Source of the DNA: Ophiura sarsii
Lineage: Eukaryota > Echinodermata > Ophiuroidea > Amphilepidida > Ophiuridae
Direction of reading: 5' to 3'
Length of the DNA: 64,000 nt
Assembly: GCA_035610835.1 (NCBI GenBank)
Contig: JAYJML010000042.1
Location: 1-64,000 of the forward strand
A model generated the notes under the pieces. It searched no databases and had not been told where the DNA came from. It saw only the letters and a program-made list of their open reading frames with translations. Made by a program: the position numbers and the translations under genes. Positions within the stretch are counted from its first letter, which is position 1. Each line of letters starts with the position of its first letter. This document shows, piece by piece, positions 23,641-35,333 of the stretch.

Positions 23641-24312
23641 CTAAGTATGTTAACAAAGCAAAAATACTAGATGAGTTACTAGTGGTCTAATACATACATC
23701 CCATATCCCATCATTAAAACTATATTTTCATCATACATTTAGGTTGATATTATCCCAATTTTTTTGAATTTAACAATTTTGCAGCCACTTTAGGAACCTT
23801 TTTGGGGGCCATTTTGGCAGCCATTTTGGATTTTGAACTATTTTAACAGAGCACAAATACTGGATATGAGTTACTTGTGGTCTAATACATACATCCCATC
23901 TTTAAAATTATATTTTTATCATACATTTTGGTTGATATTATGCTATTTTATGGAATTTTGACCACTTTTGACCATTTATTTGTCGGCCAAGTATGTTAAC
24001 ATAGCAAAATACTAGATATTTGAGTTTCTAGTGGTCTAACACATGCTTCCCATTGTTAAAACTATACTCTGATTATACATGTTGGTTTATTTATGCCAAT
24101 ATATGGAATTTTACCCATTTTGGCGGCCATTTTGGCGGCCATCTTGGATTTAGGTGTGTTAACAAAGCAAAAGTTCTGGATATGAGTGTCTAGTGGTCTT
24201 ATACATGCATCCCACTATTAAAACTTTACGTTCACAATACAATTTGATTGCTATATGTCATTTTATGAGATTTGACCAGTTATGGCGGCCATTTTGGACG
24301 CCATCTTGCATA
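23641..24312. repeat. about 150-190-bp tandem repeat, four units
   Basis: Units containing GTATGTTAACAAAGCAAAA, CTAGTGGTCTAATACAT and ATTTTGGCGGCCATnTTGGA start near 23646, 23838, 23992 and 24154. Units are diverged and differ in length by internal deletions. The GGCGGCCAT word also occurs at 6374 and 43448. Confidence 0.8.
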
Positions 24313-24407
24313 ACCCTTAGCATTATGAAAATATTTTTGTTAATATCCTGATTATGTCTTAGGATCATAATAGGAAGTAAAAAAAAGGTTTGGTTTGGGG
24401 GAGTCCT

Positions 24408-24430
24408 GGGGGGGGGGGGGGGGGGGGGGG
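24408..24430. repeat. 23-nt poly-G tract
   Basis: Twenty-three consecutive G, followed by CGTGCACATT. Confidence 0.9.
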
Positions 24431-25609
24431 CGTGCACATTAACCCTCTGTAGATACCCGACTATAGGGGATACCCCGTATAGTGTAGTGCACCCTTAAGG
24501 AAATTGATATTGTGCTGAATGTACTTGAAATGTACTGGAATAGTTACCTTGAATCATTTGGAACATTTTGTGATTATTTTAATGATCTTTCCATGTTGTT
24601 ATAATTATTTATTAGTTGAAATTGTCATGTATGGATACCTGCTATCTACTGAAGATAGCAACATTAACATAGCAATATTACATTTTGTGAGGACAGCTAC
24701 AATCCTTTTTAAAAGAAATACTTGTCATGACAGCGTTCATCCTTTTGAGAGAAATTCCTGTTGAATTGAATATGCCTACATGCAGGTGTGTTTTAACTGA
24801 CAGGGGGTACATGCACTGTGTTGTTGTACACAAATAATCAAAATAGATTCCAAAATGATAACGTTGGTGACTTTCCCAACCAATGTTCAAATTTGATTAA
24901 TTAATCTACAAAATAACAGAGCAGATGTACACCTAATCAGGGCAGACTTTGTTTATCATTTAACTTACCTGTTAAATGGTTTTGCCTCCAGAATGCAGGC
25001 ATTATACGCAATACCTTCATGGATGTGACCCTCAAATCTTGAACTAGTTTGACAACTTGAACTTAACTTAGTAACACAACATAAGCTTAAACCTACTCCA
25101 TCCATCATCCATGCATGGAATAATTAAAATTAAAAAAACATTAAAAAAATTATAAGCTTACTTCATAGATTGTTTCAAATGTGGCCAAATTGTACTCAAA
25201 GCTTCATTGTAAGTTACTTTTATGCTCAGTATCACAGCCCCCCCCCCATGTACTTTAATCAAGTGCTTACGTGACATTTTTTTACCCAAGTGGTGCACCT
25301 TAAAACTTTGCAGGACAGCTGAATTTGATCCGACATTGTCCGGTCAGCTGAGATGAAAGGCAGCGGTTTGTTTAAAAATCATCCTTTTCTCTCTAAAAAT
25401 ACATAGAATTACAGTTTTCAATAGGCTTACTTACCAAAATACGTCAACATGGGTCAAATTAAGTCAACAATTGGATCGAAACAATCTCATTCTGGTTGAA
25501 AAATCCTTGTTTACAATGTTTGTCTCCAATCAAATTCAAAAAACAGCTGATATCTGACCTAATTATACTTAAATACGGGGTCAAGGGTCAAACATGGCCG
25601 AATTCCTTC
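24431..25609. other. no recognisable gene
   Basis: TAGTGTAGTGCACCCT near 24478-24494 recurs at 51534-51550, so part of this is a dispersed repeat. An 81-codon plus-strand frame at 24519-24764 has no domain or exon support. Confidence 0.45.
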
Positions 25610-25738
25610 AAGGGGTCACACTACTATACATAGAGCTCCATAGGGATATGTACACAAACACTGATATAAAACTCTGTTTTAGACCACTAATTTGCGAAAT
25701 TGGACCTTGTAGAGTGATTTTTTTCTGAAAGATGATCA
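25610..25738 (+). repeat. dispersed repeat shared with 50.8 kb
   Basis: About 130 bases (GGGGTCACACyACTA, CATAGGGATrTGTAC, GCGAAATTGGACCTT, AAAGATGATCAC) match 50816-50940 in the same orientation with scattered substitutions. The match stops where the LINE tail begins. Confidence 0.75.
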
Positions 25739-25742
25739 CATT

Positions 25743-26041
25743 TTGTTGCACCAACTCTCTGGAACCCACTGCCTTATAATTTAAAATGCTGTGATTCACT
25801 TGACTCTTTTAAGAACTTGGTAAAAACAAGATTATTTGACTCAGTTTATAAATGATTTCTTTGTATATACATGTATACATACTAGTATATGCAAATCATC
25901 CTTGTTTATGTATTTTTCATGTTTTAACATGAAAAATACAAATTAAAATTTGTATTTTTGTTTTATAGGTTTGCGCCTTGGAATAGTTCACCTAGATTTA
26001 CGGCGCATTATAAATGCCATTATTATTATTATTATTATTAT
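25743..26041 (+). pseudogene. 3' end of a CR1/L2-like LINE with (ATT)n tail
   Basis: The frame 25743-25853 encodes VAPTLWNPLPYN, then SLDSFKNLVKTRLF and a stop. This is the characteristic C-terminus of CR1/L2-clade reverse transcriptases (A-P-x-L-W-N-x-L-P, then F-K-x-x-L-K-T-x-L-F). It is followed by a 3' untranslated region ending in GCGCATTATAAATGCCATTATT and a simple ATT repeat, the microsatellite-type tail typical of these LINEs rather than poly-A. Everything upstream of the C-terminus is missing. Confidence 0.75.
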
Positions 26042-26101
26042 ACTATACAGTTTTTGAGTTAATGATTTCAGTATGACGAATCCTAATGACAAAATCGCGC
26101 C

Positions 26102-26133
<32 letters not shown>

Positions 26134-26176
26134 CTATAAAGTTTTTGAGTTAATGATTTCAGTATGACGAATCCTA
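26042..26176. repeat. local tandem duplication around (TTA)n
   Basis: ACTATAcAGTTTTTGAGTTA through GAATCCTA is present at about 26041-26082 and again at 26132-26176, separated by a TTA repeat (26102-26131). The first copy preserves the uninterrupted version of the site where the next element inserted. Confidence 0.8.
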
Positions 26177-27186
26177 CACAGTAAAAAAAAAAGTGAACAA
26201 CATGTTTAAAAAATTGAACAACTGCTGTTTGACGGGTGAGCTGAGCAACTTGTTGCTCAAAATATTAAACATCTGGGGTTGTTTAAAGTTTTAAACACCT
26301 AGTTGTTTAACTTTTTAAACAACATGTTTAAAATCAGATTTTACACATTGGTGTTGTTTAAAAATTGTTGTTCAATTCTCAAGGGTTGTTTAAAGAAAGT
26401 TGTTCAATCCTCATGGGTTGTTCAAAGAAAGTTGTTCAATCATCTTGGGTTGTTCAAAGAAAGTTGTTCAATCATCTTGGGTTGTTCAAAGAAAGTTGTT
26501 CAATCATCTTGGGTTGTTCAAAGAAAGTTGTTCAATCCTCATGGATGAAATTGGCCTGTTTAAATAACCAGGGTTGTTTAATGGTGGTTGTTTAAAACTG
26601 CAGGGTTGTTTAAATGATGGTTGTTAAAAAAACAGGGTTGTTTACTGGTAGTTGTTTAAAATTCCAGCACGATTTGAAGACTTGAATTTCTTGTGTTGAA
26701 GTACACAGACAGAACGGCAGAACTGTCGAATTCGGATGCCTTCTGTCTGTGGAGCAAAATCGCGAAATTAAAATTATATTTTTGCAAAAAATATCCATCT
26801 TCGCCGTCTATCATCAAACTATATCGGTTCTTTGGTCATCATATTTCATTATTTTCTTGATTGTATTTCCCCATCTTGTCAGCAAAATCTTTAAAATTAT
26901 GATTTAAAATCGAAATTTGTTTACCGAACGAAATACGGCGGCCATTAATTTGCAGCATATCGCGAACGAATCATTGTGACACGTGACTTGTGACGTCACA
27001 AGTAAACAACGTTGTTCAAGATCACTTTGTATTGATGTGAACGGCGTTCTTTATACTGTAAACAACACCTGTTTAAAAAAATGTTGTCTTCTTTAAACAA
27101 CGATGTATAACTTTTACACATCTGTTGTTTGAAAAAGTGTACAACCGAAATTGAACAGCGATATTTTGTACATCGTTTTCTCTGTG
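26177..27186. mobile_element. 1,010-bp TA-flanked non-autonomous DNA element
   Basis: Termini are CACAGTAAAAAA and its near-complement TTTTCTCTGTG, flanked by TA at 26175-26176 and 27187-27188. The neighbouring duplicate reads CCTAATGAC without the insert, proving a TA target duplication. The interior is full of TTGTTTAAA and GTTGTTCAA words, with a 37-bp tandem array at 26388-26545. It carries a perfect 18-bp palindrome ACTTGTGACGTCACAAGT (26986-27003) centred on a CRE. No transposase. TA targeting suggests Tc1/mariner-class mobilisation (inference). Confidence 0.8.
26388..26545. repeat. 37-bp tandem repeat in the TA element
   Basis: GGTTGTTCAAAGAAAGTTG followed by TTCAATCATCTT (or CCTCAT) repeats about 4.5 times. 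Overlapping plus-strand frames stay open across it only because of the repeat. Confidence 0.9.
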
Positions 27187-28262
27187 TAATGACAAAAATC
27201 GCTCCCCAATTATCGGAGTGTCGCTTAATCTTCGCTACGTGAACATTCTATATGCCCTTATTTGCCCTGATGTATTTCTTGTTTAATATACTTCTTAAAC
27301 ATGTATTAGTACGTATATGAAACTGTCAAGAGAAACAATAAAGCTGCGTATTTTAGTTAACACCAGAAGTACCCAGTTGCAAACAATATTGTAAAACCAG
27401 TCGCGCCGTACGAAATGTGGGCTGTGTCCGATAGGTTATCCAATTGAGCTGACTCGGTATGAATTAGTTTATTTTATGATGTAGTTAGATATAATTATAG
27501 ATTTGCTAACGATGATTATAATCTATAATTGATGAAGGTGTTATAGGCCAACTCAAATTGATCATAAATAGTACATTTATCGATGATTTCTATAGATGGT
27601 TTGACCGGTGACGTAGTGCCCGGCAGTATGCGTGCGCACCTACAGGGAATGTGCTTTAATTCACACTTGATTGATCAATACTTACCATGCTTACAGTGTA
27701 ATAGTGCAGTCATGGACTGCATCCCTAAGCACAATGAGAGACCAGGCATGGAGGAATACTAAGGAGGACTTACCATTCAGGGTCTCTATAATGTGGGCTT
27801 TGGAGTGGATTTTGACGAAAAACTAGATTTCGAATGCAAATTGTCACAATTTGTGAATTTATATAAAGGGGCCAAGGGTCGCCAGCTGTTGAGTGGCATA
27901 TGCCCGTAATGGCAGCAGCCCCTAACATATGTTAAAATACCTTATAGTGTCCGTGCCTTTAATTAGGATTTAAAAAACCAGTTTCTTCAGATATAGAAAT
28001 ATGGCACCATTGAATCCGTTTCACTCTTAAAGATAATAACGAAGCAATTACATTGTAAGCGTTTGATGTGGCGGCTAAATAGTAAAAACGCGATTTCTTT
28101 TAGTTTTTAGCCACCAATCTCTCAACAGCTAAATTGTAAAGTGTATGCGGGTTTTTATTTTATTTTCTTGTACGCATATTTCGGTGGCGCTACTGCATAG
28201 CTAGCTATGGACACACCATAAATGTTAAGTATCGACGCACACGTTTAGAAATTGTGTTTTGC
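27187..28262. other. no recognisable gene
   Basis: AGTCATGGACT and CATGGAGGAAtACTAAGGAGG (27710-27770) are related to 35352-35390, so the segment contains dispersed-repeat sequence. No exon is supported. Confidence 0.4.
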
Positions 28263-28645
28263 CAAGGAGTATATATAATAGGAGGGGACAGTTAGCTCAT
28301 TTGCATATTTGCTCATTAATATGATTAACCCCGTGAACCCAGTCAAAGGTCGCAGATAACGACCTCTGGAGAGTCGAAGGGACTTTTCTATTGTTCTCTA
28401 ACGACAGCGTTGGGACAGCGCATGAAGCTTCTTGTACAGAGTTGGCGAAGAGCGATTGAGAAGTATAACAAAAGCATACATAAACAGATCGTAACATGAA
28501 TAATGCAATGCAACACGTCACACAACGTTCAGTCGAGCGACCGTATAAACAGTATATAAGTATTGTGTTCGAAATGTCAACTTTTTTACCATTCTTTCCA
28601 AAATAAGGAGTATAATCACATTACAAACACATTTTGTGCGAGAGT

Positions 28646-29807
28646 AATAATAAATAGGGTATAAAATGTCACAAATTGCACGATCAAAATCCGTTCGTTA
28701 TAAATAAAAGAATGAATGGTTAAATAATAAAACTATCACAATTACACTCGTCGACCTCTGTGGCGTGCATATGTTGGCCATCTCGTTTGCAATCGGCAAT
28801 CACGGGTTCGAATCTCCGTGTATTCGTTGTAAGGCCGCCAATGCGTTTATAGTTTGTTTTTTCTATTCTTTTTTTAATCTATTTTTCTATCTATCATTTA
28901 TCTCTGGATTTATTTAACTTTATAATCTAAACAATTAAAATGCGTAAACAATATATTATTGCTCGATAAATTAGTGATTGAAGTTGAGTTCAGTTTGATA
29001 ATGATAGCAACACTTATTGTAAAACCATTTTACCAGTGTGCCCAACCATTTCTCCTTTGCACACTTTGTTTATACATTCAGAGATGTCATTTTTATAGCT
29101 TGTTATAGCTAGGCTAATATACAAATGTAAGCTATTTGGATACACGAAGCAAACACATTTCCAAAACAGGCCATAGCCAATCGTACTGTTCGTACAACAT
29201 GAGAAATGAGACCGTTACCAATGTTAAATCTATCATGATTACCATTTTATTTTGGAAATCTGTACAACCGATGAATTTCTAGAAAATCTTTGGTACAACT
29301 TCATTTCAGGAAAGTAAGTTCTGGTACCAAATTTAGCTAGCTTTAATAAACGAATTGGGAGACGCAATATTCATGTCGAAATATATGTGGAAAAGGCAAT
29401 CAGACAACTATTGATAGACGCGATCAAGTCTTGTACCTTTGAAGGGTGATTAGAGGTATTCCACGTATCGGCCATTGAAGAACTAAAGTTGGTTCAGAAT
29501 TTAAAAAGACCATCACCACATATCTTACTCTGTGCAACACACATGTTGATGGATACTCGTTTGTGAAAATAACCCGCCAATACAATGTATAATAACCCGT
29601 CATTATGTTAACAGAGTAACGCTTGTATTCAAAGGGTTGGTTTGTTGAAGGTCGTACATTGACTTGATCTGAACAACGAATAATATGGGAGCGAAAACCT
29701 TTTGTTACGGGCACGCATGAGTAAAGTGGATTCCCTCTATAATGAACCACAATTTTAATTTTAGTGCCATAAGATCTTGAAAAAGGTTACAGGGGACATT
29801 CTCGCTT
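28646..29807. mobile_element. insertion 1 in copy A
   Basis: This 1.16-kb segment is absent from the uninterrupted copy B. It contains a tRNA-like sequence near 28745. A minus-strand frame of 108 codons (29424-29750) has no known motif. I could not define terminal repeats, so the element class is unknown. Confidence 0.5.
28750..28825 (+). pseudogene. tRNA-like sequence (pol III A and B boxes)
   Basis: TGGCGTGCATATGTTGG resembles an A box and GGGTTCGAATCTCC a B box, 40 bases apart, with TTTGCAATC in anticodon-loop position. The T stem CACGG/CCGTG only pairs with an enlarged loop and the acceptor stem is not intact. It is probably a tRNA-derived SINE head or tRNA pseudogene. Confidence 0.35.
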
Positions 29808-29946
29808 CGACGATGCTCCTATGCGTACGTCAACTGAAAGCCCGGTCCGATGGTAGACTCCGACGTCACTTGGTCAATGCGTGGAACAAAAAATCAGCAA
29901 CAAGTGATGTTTTATCTTAGGAGATGTACAAATTTTCTCATAATAC

Positions 29947-32351
29947 TTACCTTGATTTTTTCAAAAAATCGAGGTATTCTATCTCTGCCGTTTCTTTATA
30001 TTAGTCGAGAAACGACTAATATACTGTATTCTACCTGTTTCTTCTTTCTTCAGCCACGGGACCTATAATAGCTCCGTAACCATTGACCCGAATTTGACCA
30101 TATTTGGTCATAAGAACCCTTATGTGCACCACTACTCAGGTTGTAAAGCATAAGGGGTCAAAGGTCACACAAGGGTAACTAGGGGTCAAAACGTGATTTT
30201 CACTTAAAACGCATTTGCAATTTATTGAAATGACCTAGGATCGTGAGAATTGGCCAACATATTCCTTTTGACCGTACGCACATATCATAGTTAGGTTTTT
30301 TAAATCAAAAAATATTTGGGGTCACTAGGTGTTAAAATGTAAATTTTCAATTCTCGCACTAAAAATGCTATTTTTTCGAGAGGAAATGACCCATGATTAT
30401 CAGAATTGGTCAAAAGATTCCTTGTATCAATCTACACATAGGGTCTTAAGCGATTAAAAGTGACAAGTCATATGGGGTCACTAGGGGTCATTGACCTAAA
30501 CAGGGGTAAAATATAAGACATGCTCCGATTTTGACCGGTCATATTTCATCTTGTAGGTATTAATGAGACAAGAAAAAAAGTCAATCATTACTTTGGGGTC
30601 AAAGGTCAACAAAGGGTCACTATAGGTCAAAACGTTAATTTTCACTCCAGTCATTCAAAATGCTATTTTTTTAGAGAGATTGACCAATGATTATCAGAAT
30701 TGGTCAAAAGAATCCTTGTATCTATGTAAACATAGGGTCTTAATCGATTAAAAGTGACATGTCATATGGTGTCACTAGGGGTCATTGACCTAAACAGGGG
30801 TAAAATGTTAGACATGCTCCGATTTTGACCGGATTTGTTTCATCGTGTGTGTACTGATAAGTCAAGAAAAATGTGAATAATGACCTTGGGGTCAAAGGTC
30901 AAAAAAGAAACTAGGGGTCAAAGTGTAAATTTTCATTTATTTCAGGCATGCAATTGCTATTGTCCAACAGGAAATGACTGATGATTGGCAAAATTAGCCA
31001 CAAAGTTCCATACGAATGAGAGCGTATTGCCATCAGCAGGTCAAAGGTCAACGCGACCTCGACTAATATCCGTGATCTCCGATCACAATTTATCTCTAGT
31101 TCTTCTTTCTTTCTATAAACCGGGCCTTACACACAGTCTACAAAATGCTATTTTTTCTACAGTTTACATGCTACAATCACCAAACTTAGTCAGTAGGACC
31201 CCCTACCTGACTTACATATAGGGTCTTCAAAGTTAGGGGTCAAAGGTCACACAAAGGTCACTAGTGGTCAAAACGTGATTTTCACTTAAAACGCATTTCC
31301 AATTTAGTGAAATGACCTAGGATTGTCAAAATTGGTCCACATATTCCTTTTGACCGTACGCATATACTAAAGAACGGTTTTTAAAATTAAAAATCATTTG
31401 GGGTCACTAGGGGTCAAAATGTAAATGTTTACTCCTCGCACTGAAAATGCTATTTTTTCGGCAGGAAATGACCTATGATTGTCAGAATTGGTCAAAAGAT
31501 TCCTTGTATCCATGTACATATAGAGTCTTCAGCGATTAAAAGTGACATGTTAGATGGGGTCACTAGGGGTCATTGACCTTAACAGGGGTAAAATGTAAGA
31601 CATGCTCCGATTTTGACCGGTCATGTTTCATTTTGTAGGCATTGATAAGACAAGAAAAAAAGTCAATCATTTTTACGGGGTCAAAGGTCAACATAGGTCA
31701 CTAGGGGTCAAAAGGTCAATTTTCACCCCTCGCACTCAAAATGCTATTTTTTCTACAGTTTACATGCTACAATCACCAGATTTGGTCAGTAGGACCCCCT
31801 ACCTGACCTACATATAGGGTCTTCACAGTTTGGGGTCAAAGGTCACACAGGGGTCATAAGGGGTCAAAACGTAATTTTCGCTTAAAACGCGTTTGTAATT
31901 TAGTGAAATGACCTGGGATCGTCAGAATTTGTCAACATATTCCTTTTGACCGTACGCATATATAATAGTTCGCTTTTTAAAATCAAAAAGTATTTGGGGT
32001 CACTAGGGGTCAAAATGTAAATTTTCAATCCTCGCACTAAAATTGCTATTTTTTCGAGAGGATATGACTCACGATTATCAGAATTGGTCAAAAGATTCCT
32101 TGGGTCCATGCACATACAGCGATTTAAGTGTTTAAAATTGGCGTGTTGTATGGGGTCAAGAGGGGTCATTGAACTTTACATGGGTAAAACTCAAGACATG
32201 CTCCAAATTAGATCGGACCTGTTTTACCTTGTTTGGTACGATAAGGCAAGAATAAAAGCCAATCATCATAACCAGGTCAAAGGTCAAGAAGAGGTCACTA
32301 GGGATCATTTTCTCATAAAAATCAAGGTGCCCTGGTCTCAGACCAGAACTA
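29947..32351. repeat. insertion 2: AGGTCA-rich higher-order repeat array
   Basis: This 2.4-kb insertion in copy A is built of GGGGTCAAAGGTCA, CTAGGGGTCA, AATGCTATTTTTT and TTCCTTTTGACCGTACGCA modules. Landmarks at 30155 and 30596 recur exactly 1,082 bp later (31237 and 31678); sub-spacing of 441 bp recurs three times. It begins with the perfect palindrome GATTTTTTCAAAAAATC (29956-29972) and a hairpin TATTAGTCG-AGAAA-CGACTAATA. Short plus-strand frames repeat with the units and are not genes. Confidence 0.85.
30155..32286. promoter_or_regulatory. cluster of DR1 and IR1 nuclear-receptor-like sites
   Basis: Direct repeats of (A/G)GGTCA spaced by one base (DR1) occur at 30155-30167, 30596-30608, 30889-30901, 31038-31050, 31237-31249, 31678-31690, 31833-31845 and 32274-32286. 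Inverted repeats GGGTCATTGACCT (IR1) occur at 30485-30497, 30779-30791 and 31567-31579, with a decayed one at 32163. DR1 is the known site type for RXR, HNF4 and COUP-TF-like receptors; RGGTCANTGACCY is the EcR/USP and FXR type. The match is sequence-only; whether any site is used is unknown. Confidence 0.6.
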
Positions 32352-32961
32352 GATCTAGTTTATGCTGTTACGCTTCCAATAATTAGATGGTTATAGCATA
32401 TGCACGGCGCAAAGTGCACGGCGTCTCATTTAGGCCCACAGGCCGGGCGGGCTAAAGAAGTGCTAAACCGGGACTATATTAACAATACACTCAACTTTAA
32501 AAAAATGAAGCACCGGATTCTACTGTCGCTCTGTTACGGTCGTATATTCGGCCCCCGGATTCCACCGTCCCTCTGTTGCAAGTATTCGCCACAACATGTG
32601 GGCAACCTATAGTTTTATTGACTGTACATGCCTTTCGTCGGTACAACTCGGACTTATTACTGTCTGATAAGTCCACCTCCTCCCTATGGCCCTGTTTAAA
32701 GCTGGCTACGCCACTGATTCGCGCATGTTGGATGTGCCGGCCCGCCGCGCCAGTGGTCCGCATTGCAAGTTATTGGTCACCCTCAATCATAGTTCGGCGT
32801 AGCCCCTCGCTACAGGGCGGCATTATTATCACATCAAACCACTTCTGGATGTGTATCATATCATCAATCAATGCATTGTCGGCTGATTTAGTCAAAATCA
32901 AATTTTATATACCAAGGGATATACAACTGTCACTGGATATACCCACTTTGCCTGTCTGTGA

Positions 32962-33189
32962 TATACCATTGAACCTTCAAAGAATGACACGCGCCTGAAC
33001 CTTTTCCGTGAACTTTTCCTGATTGAGCTTTTCCACCCCAAACTGGCCGGAGCCCGGGGATTAGATCTACGGTTGATAAGCGCATTACAAGAAGTTGTGT
33101 CACTTGCCATGCAGCACATACTCATTAGGAATTTGTCCACGATTTTGGTGGACAAATCCAAAGCGATCGGACGCATGCGTAGAAAATAA
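32962..33189 (+). pseudogene. open frame near the 3' end of copy A
   Basis: Seventy-five codons are open between TGA (32959) and TAA (33187). The content is helical-looking: NDTRLNLFRELFLIELF, then HPKLAGARGLDLRLISALQ, then MQHILIRNLSTILVDKSK and a basic end. Comparison with copy B (34739-34981) shows eight substitutions, six synonymous, a wobble-biased pattern. There is no ATG near the start, so it would be an exon or a fragment; AAG at 32980 could be an acceptor but the tract before it is poor. I recognise no family. Confidence 0.35.
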
Positions 33190-33600
33190 ATGGTGTCCCC
33201 TCGACTCTCCAGAGGGCCTTTTCGATATTCAGACGATGGCGGACATAGGTTCGTGTGACGAATATTCTAGGTGAAATTCGATGTGGGAACGCTCGGACTG
33301 TAGGGAACGATGATATATCTGACTTCAACAGCGCCCGGGCATCGTTCGGGGGCCGTTTGATTATCACTCAGGTCGTGTCAGTATAAAATTAGATAAAACA
33401 CTCCGACATAACATTGAAATCAAAGGAGATTCAAAGATTACGGCCGTTCGTGTCCAATATGGTCAGGTAATTTTCATTTTCGACTTCACAAATGACGTAT
33501 ATTCATTGATATGATTATTCATTGTATATTCATGAACGTACTGAGGTTCATTGTTCTATAACAATGAGTGTCTGGGCCCTGGTTTTGCTTTCAAATAGTA

Positions 33601-35333
33601 TCAAGGAGTATATATAATAGGAGGGGACACTTAGCTCATTTGCATTATTTGCTCATTAATATGATTAACCCCGTGAACCCAGTCAAAGGTCGCCTCGGAG
33701 AGTCGAGGGGACTTTTCTATTGTTCTCTATTAACGACAGCGTTGGGACAGCGCATGAAGCTTCGTGTACAGAGTTGGCGATGAGCGATTGAGAAGTATAA
33801 CAAAAGCATACATAAACAGATCATAACATGAATCATGCAATTCAACATGTCACACAACGTTCAGTCGAGCGACCGTATAAACAGTATACAAGATGCCATT
33901 TATTGTGTTCGAAATGTCAACGTTTTTACCATTCTTTCCAAAATAAGGAGTATAATCACATTACAAACACATTTTGTGCGAGAATAGAGACTGGCCTTGC
34001 GTTACATTGCATCACGGTGACGATGCTCCTATGCGTAGGTCAACTGAAAGCCCGGTCCGATGGTAGACTCCGAATCTCCAGAATCTTAGGAGATATGTAC
34101 ACATTTTCTCATAATACTTTATGCTGCTACACTTCCAATCATTAGATGGTTATAGCATATGCACGGCGCAAAGTGCACGGCGTCTCATTTAGGCCCACAG
34201 GCCGGGCGGGCTAGAGAAGTGCTCAGAACCAGGACTATATTAACAATACACTCAACTTAAAAAAATTAAACACCGGATTCTACTGTCGCTCTGTTACGAT
34301 CGTATAGTCGGCCCCCGGAATCCACCGTCACTCTGTTGCAAGTAAGTGTATATTCGCCACAACATGTGGGCACTACCGTATAGTTTTATTGACTGTACAT
34401 CATGCCTTTCGTCGGTACAACTCGGACTTATTACTGTCTGATAAGTCCACCCCCTCCCTATGGCCCTGTTTAAAGCTGACTACGCCACTGATTCGCGCAT
34501 TGGATGTGCCGGCCCGCCGCGCCAGTGGTCCGCATTGAGGCGTTATTGGTCACTCTCGATCATAGTTCGGCGTGGCCCCTCGCTACACGGCTCCTCACGG
34601 CGGCATTATTATCACATCAAACCACTTCTGGATATTATCATCAATCAATGCATTGTCGGCTGCTTTAGTCAAAATTAAATATTATATACCAAGGGATATA
34701 CAACTGTCACTGGATATACCCACTTTGCCTATCTGTGATATACCATTGAACCGTCAAAGAATGACACGCGTCTGAACCTTTTCCGTGAACTTTTCCTGAT
34801 TGAGCTTTTCCACCCCAAACTGGCCGGAGCCCGGGGGTTAGATCTACGGTTGATTAGCGCATTACAAGAAGTTGTATCACTTGCCATGCAGCACATACTC
34901 ATTAGGAATTTGTCCACAATTTTGATGGACAAATCCAAAGCGATCAGACGCATGCGTAGAAAAAAAATGGTGTCCCCTTGACTCTCCAGAGGGCCTTTTC
35001 GATATTCAGACGATGGCGGACATAGGTTCGTGTGACGAATATTCTAGGTGAAATTCGATGTGGGAACGCTCGGACTGTAGGGAACGATGATATTTCTGAC
35101 TTCAACAGCGCCAGGGCATCGTTCGGGGACCGTTTGATTGTCACTCAGGTCGTGTCAGTATGAAATTAGGTAAAACACTCCGACATAACATTGAAATCAA
35201 CGGAGATTCAAAGATTACGGCCGTTCGTGTCCACTATGGTCTGGTACTTTTCATTTTCGACTTCGCAAATGACGTATATTCATGACCGTCGATGCTTTCG
35301 GCGATTCGAACAATAGAGTGTCAGGGGCCTGAT
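33601..35333 (+). repeat. tandem duplication, copy B (uninterrupted)
   Basis: The 1.73-kb intact counterpart of copy A. Imperfect inverted repeats CCTCGGAGAGTCGAGGGGAC (33693-33712) and GTCCCCTTGACTCTCCAGAG (34972-34991) enclose 1,300 bp, suggesting an element within the duplicated unit; sequence outside them is also shared with A. Length and layout suggest a DNA-transposon-like unit, but no target duplication was resolved. Confidence 0.75.
34739..34981 (+). pseudogene. open frame near the 3' end of copy B
   Basis: Counterpart of 32962-33189. It is open from after TGA (34736) to TGA (34979); loss of the TAA found in copy A (AAA TAA to AAA AAA) extends it by seven codons into the inverted repeat. 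Two amino-acid changes (Val to Met, Gly to Arg) against six silent changes separate the aligned portions. Confidence 0.35.

Larger units (their letters stand above)
28263..33585 (+). repeat. tandem duplication, copy A (split by two insertions)
   Basis: Three blocks match copy B at 33601-35333 in order: 28263-28645, about 29808-29946 and about 32352-33585. Between them sit 1.16 kb and 2.4 kb absent from B. CTCTGGAGAGTCGA near 28366 and its inverted partner near 33201 (CGACTCTCCAGAG) bound the central part, as the corresponding pair does in B. The copies abut head to tail with 15 bp between them. Confidence 0.8.

Noticed and set aside
33321..33510. Open frame after a TCAACAG acceptor downstream of the duplicated ORF (copy A)
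   Set aside because: Comparison with copy B shows about nine replacement changes to one silent change, so this frame is not constrained.
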